Part shown: piece by piece, positions 7,275 to 8,038 of the stretch
How positions within the stretch are numbered: the first letter of the stretch is position 1
Layout: each line of letters begins with the position of its first letter
The notes under the pieces: generated by a model
The model's database searches: none
Seen by the model: the letters and a program-made list of their open reading frames with translations, nothing else
Told to the model about the DNA's origin: nothing
Assembly: GCA_027297005.1 (NCBI GenBank)
Contig: JAPUIN010000203.1
Span: 1 to 8,038 of the forward strand
Reading direction: 5' to 3'
Source: Acidobacteriota bacterium
GTDB taxonomy: Bacteria > Acidobacteriota > Polarisedimenticolia > Gp22-AA2
DNA length: 8,038 nucleotides
Translations under genes and position numbers: made by a program

Positions 7275-8001
7275 TGACCCGTGTCCCCGCCGCGCGGCGG
7301 AGCGCCCCGACGCGACACCAGATCCTCGGCTCGCGCGGTCAGCTCCTCGAGGCGGCGCTCCAGAAGCGAGCGCATCTCTTTCATTACGGAACGATTGGCG
7401 CCGGGAGGCACCACGATCGGCTCACCGTACAGGAAGACTCCTCGGGTGAAAGGAAAGGGGATCTGAAAGGCGTCCCAGGAACGGAAAGTTTTTTTTTAGA
7501 AGATGCGAAGACGACCGGAACGATCGGGGCCTCCCCCAGGCGGGCCGCCTCGATCACTCCGATCTGCACCCGATGCCGGGGGCCGAGCGGGCCATCAACG
7601 GCAAACGCCGCGTCCAGACCTGCCCTGAGGTGGCGGATCATCTCCCTGAGCCCGGCCACCGCCCCTCCACCCGAAGAACCGCGCACCATCAGGTGCCCGA
7701 ACCGCTCGAGCGTCTGGGCGACGTATTCCCCATCGCGATGCCGGCTGCTGAGGACCGCCAGCCGTCGTCCGAAACGGTGTCCGAGATACGAGTAGGTCAT
7801 CATCAGGAGCTGATCATGAAAGAAGGCGTGCACGTAGGATTGGCGCCGACGATGGAGATCCAGGACGATCTCCTCGTGCACCCATCGCCAGCGGATCAGG
7901 CGGCGCAGGCACCGTATCAGCGCGCTCGCCACCAGCGTGGCAGGCTTCACCATCTTCCCTTGCATTTCTTCCCGGCGGGAACCGCCCCGCGAAGCGCCCA
8001 T
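7271..8001 (-). CDS. DUF374 lysophospholipid acyltransferase-like protein, split in two frames at an A9 run
   Basis: DUF374 proteins belong to the LPLAT acyltransferase fold. Next to lpxB, a role in adding acyl chains to lipid A or phospholipid is likely. From memory, the epsilonproteobacterial late acyltransferase LpxJ is of a comparable kind, but I could not check this. Seen: FFHDQLLMM (60-68, the WHG-like active-site histidine region), SRHRDGE 86-92, VRGSSGGGAVAGL 106-118, VDGPLGPRHRVQIGV 135-149 and APIVPVV 158-164. The frame changes at KKK (169-171, A9 at 7497-7489). After a -1 shift it reads TFRSWDAFQIPFPFTRGVFL, then YGEPIVVPPGA, the expected family C-terminus, to TGA 7273-7271 (243 residues). 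Unshifted, it stops at 7384 after 205 residues. The repaired stop overlaps the lpxB TTG as TTGA. The ATG at 8001 lies inside a candidate -10 box, so ATG 7965 or 7953 may be the real start. Confidence 0.88.
7489..7497 (-). other. A9 run at the acyltransferase frame switch
   Basis: Nine A read as AAA AAA AAA in the upstream frame, so A AAA AAA is in phase for -1 slippage. The next codon then becomes ACT (7489-7487) and restores the family C-terminus with no gain or loss of residues against the usual spacing between IVPV and SWD. I see no strong stem-loop in the next 60 nt and no upstream Shine-Dalgarno-like stimulator. Transcript slippage or a missed base would give the same repair. Confidence 0.5.
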
Positions 8002-8026
8002 TATAGCGTCAGACTTATAGCGTCAA
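8000..8026 (-). promoter_or_regulatory. Candidate sigma70-type promoter of the gene block
   Basis: The minus strand has TTGACG (8026-8021, five of six to the -35 consensus) and a perfect TATAAT (8005-8000) with a 15-nt spacer, two short of optimal. In a GC-rich genome this AT-rich pair just before the first gene stands out. Transcription would begin near 7993, downstream of the ATG at 8001, so translation would start at 7965 or 7953. A CGGGAAGAA stretch precedes the first of these and AAGGGAAG the second. Confidence 0.5.
8001..8025 (-). repeat. Direct repeat of 11 bp in the promoter region
   Basis: TGACGCTATAA occurs twice on the minus strand (8025-8015 and 8011-8001), separated by 3 nt, a 14-nt period. 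The first copy supplies most of the -35 and the second most of the -10. It could be a tandem duplication or paired binding sites for a regulator. Confidence 0.75.
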
Positions 8027-8038
8027 TGCGAGGATACG

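Noticed and set aside
1..8038. tRNA or rRNA genes, CRISPR array, insertion sequence, prophage or attachment site.
   Set aside because: Conserved coding sequence covers almost the whole window on one strand, and no such pattern was seen in the small remainder.

Overview
The window is GC-rich (about two-thirds G+C by eye) and carries one tightly packed block of eight genes, all on the minus strand. In the direction of transcription, from the right edge to the left, they are: a DUF374 lysophospholipid-type acyltransferase, lpxB, yicC, gmk, rpoZ, coaBC, a family 4 uracil-DNA glycosylase, and priA, which runs off the left edge. Lipid A synthesis (LpxB) points to a diderm Gram-negative bacterium. 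The yicC-gmk-rpoZ-coaBC-priA order is the ancient one also seen in Bacillus subtilis. Gene content and base composition would fit Acidobacteriota or another deep-branching diderm phylum, but this placement is a guess.

Layout: 7271-8038 holds a candidate promoter with a duplicated 11-bp motif and the acyltransferase. 6010-7274 is lpxB. 5108-6013 is yicC, 4468-5118 gmk, 4078-4353 rpoZ, 2806-4085 coaBC, 1937-2809 the glycosylase and 1-1934 priA. Almost every junction overlaps or nearly touches (TTGA, GTGA, an 11-nt overlap, an 8-nt overlap, ATGA, a 2-nt gap), which suggests translational coupling. The only real gap is about 114 nt between gmk and rpoZ, and it may hold a secondary promoter. No RNA gene, CRISPR array, insertion sequence or stretch of more than 300 bases without a gene was seen.

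The block is housekeeping: envelope lipid synthesis (acyltransferase, LpxB), RNA turnover (YicC), GDP supply (Gmk), RNA polymerase assembly (omega), coenzyme A synthesis (CoaBC), removal of uracil from DNA, and replication restart (PriA).

The most notable signal is that three of the eight genes (coaBC, lpxB, acyltransferase) are split between two frames, and each is repaired by the same change: a -1 shift, equivalent to one extra base in the message. Two of the three switches fall exactly on A9 runs (minus strand). In coaBC the run ends in the classic A AAA AAG slippery heptamer and is followed by a GC-rich stem-loop. Repaired acyltransferase and lpxB end in 4-nt overlaps with the next gene, so the repaired frames are the evolved ones. 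G/C runs of 8-9 in the glycosylase and priA cause no shift. Slippage decoding at the A9 runs is therefore a serious hypothesis, but the third shift, in lpxB, has no long run and makes plain sequencing or assembly indels the main competing explanation.
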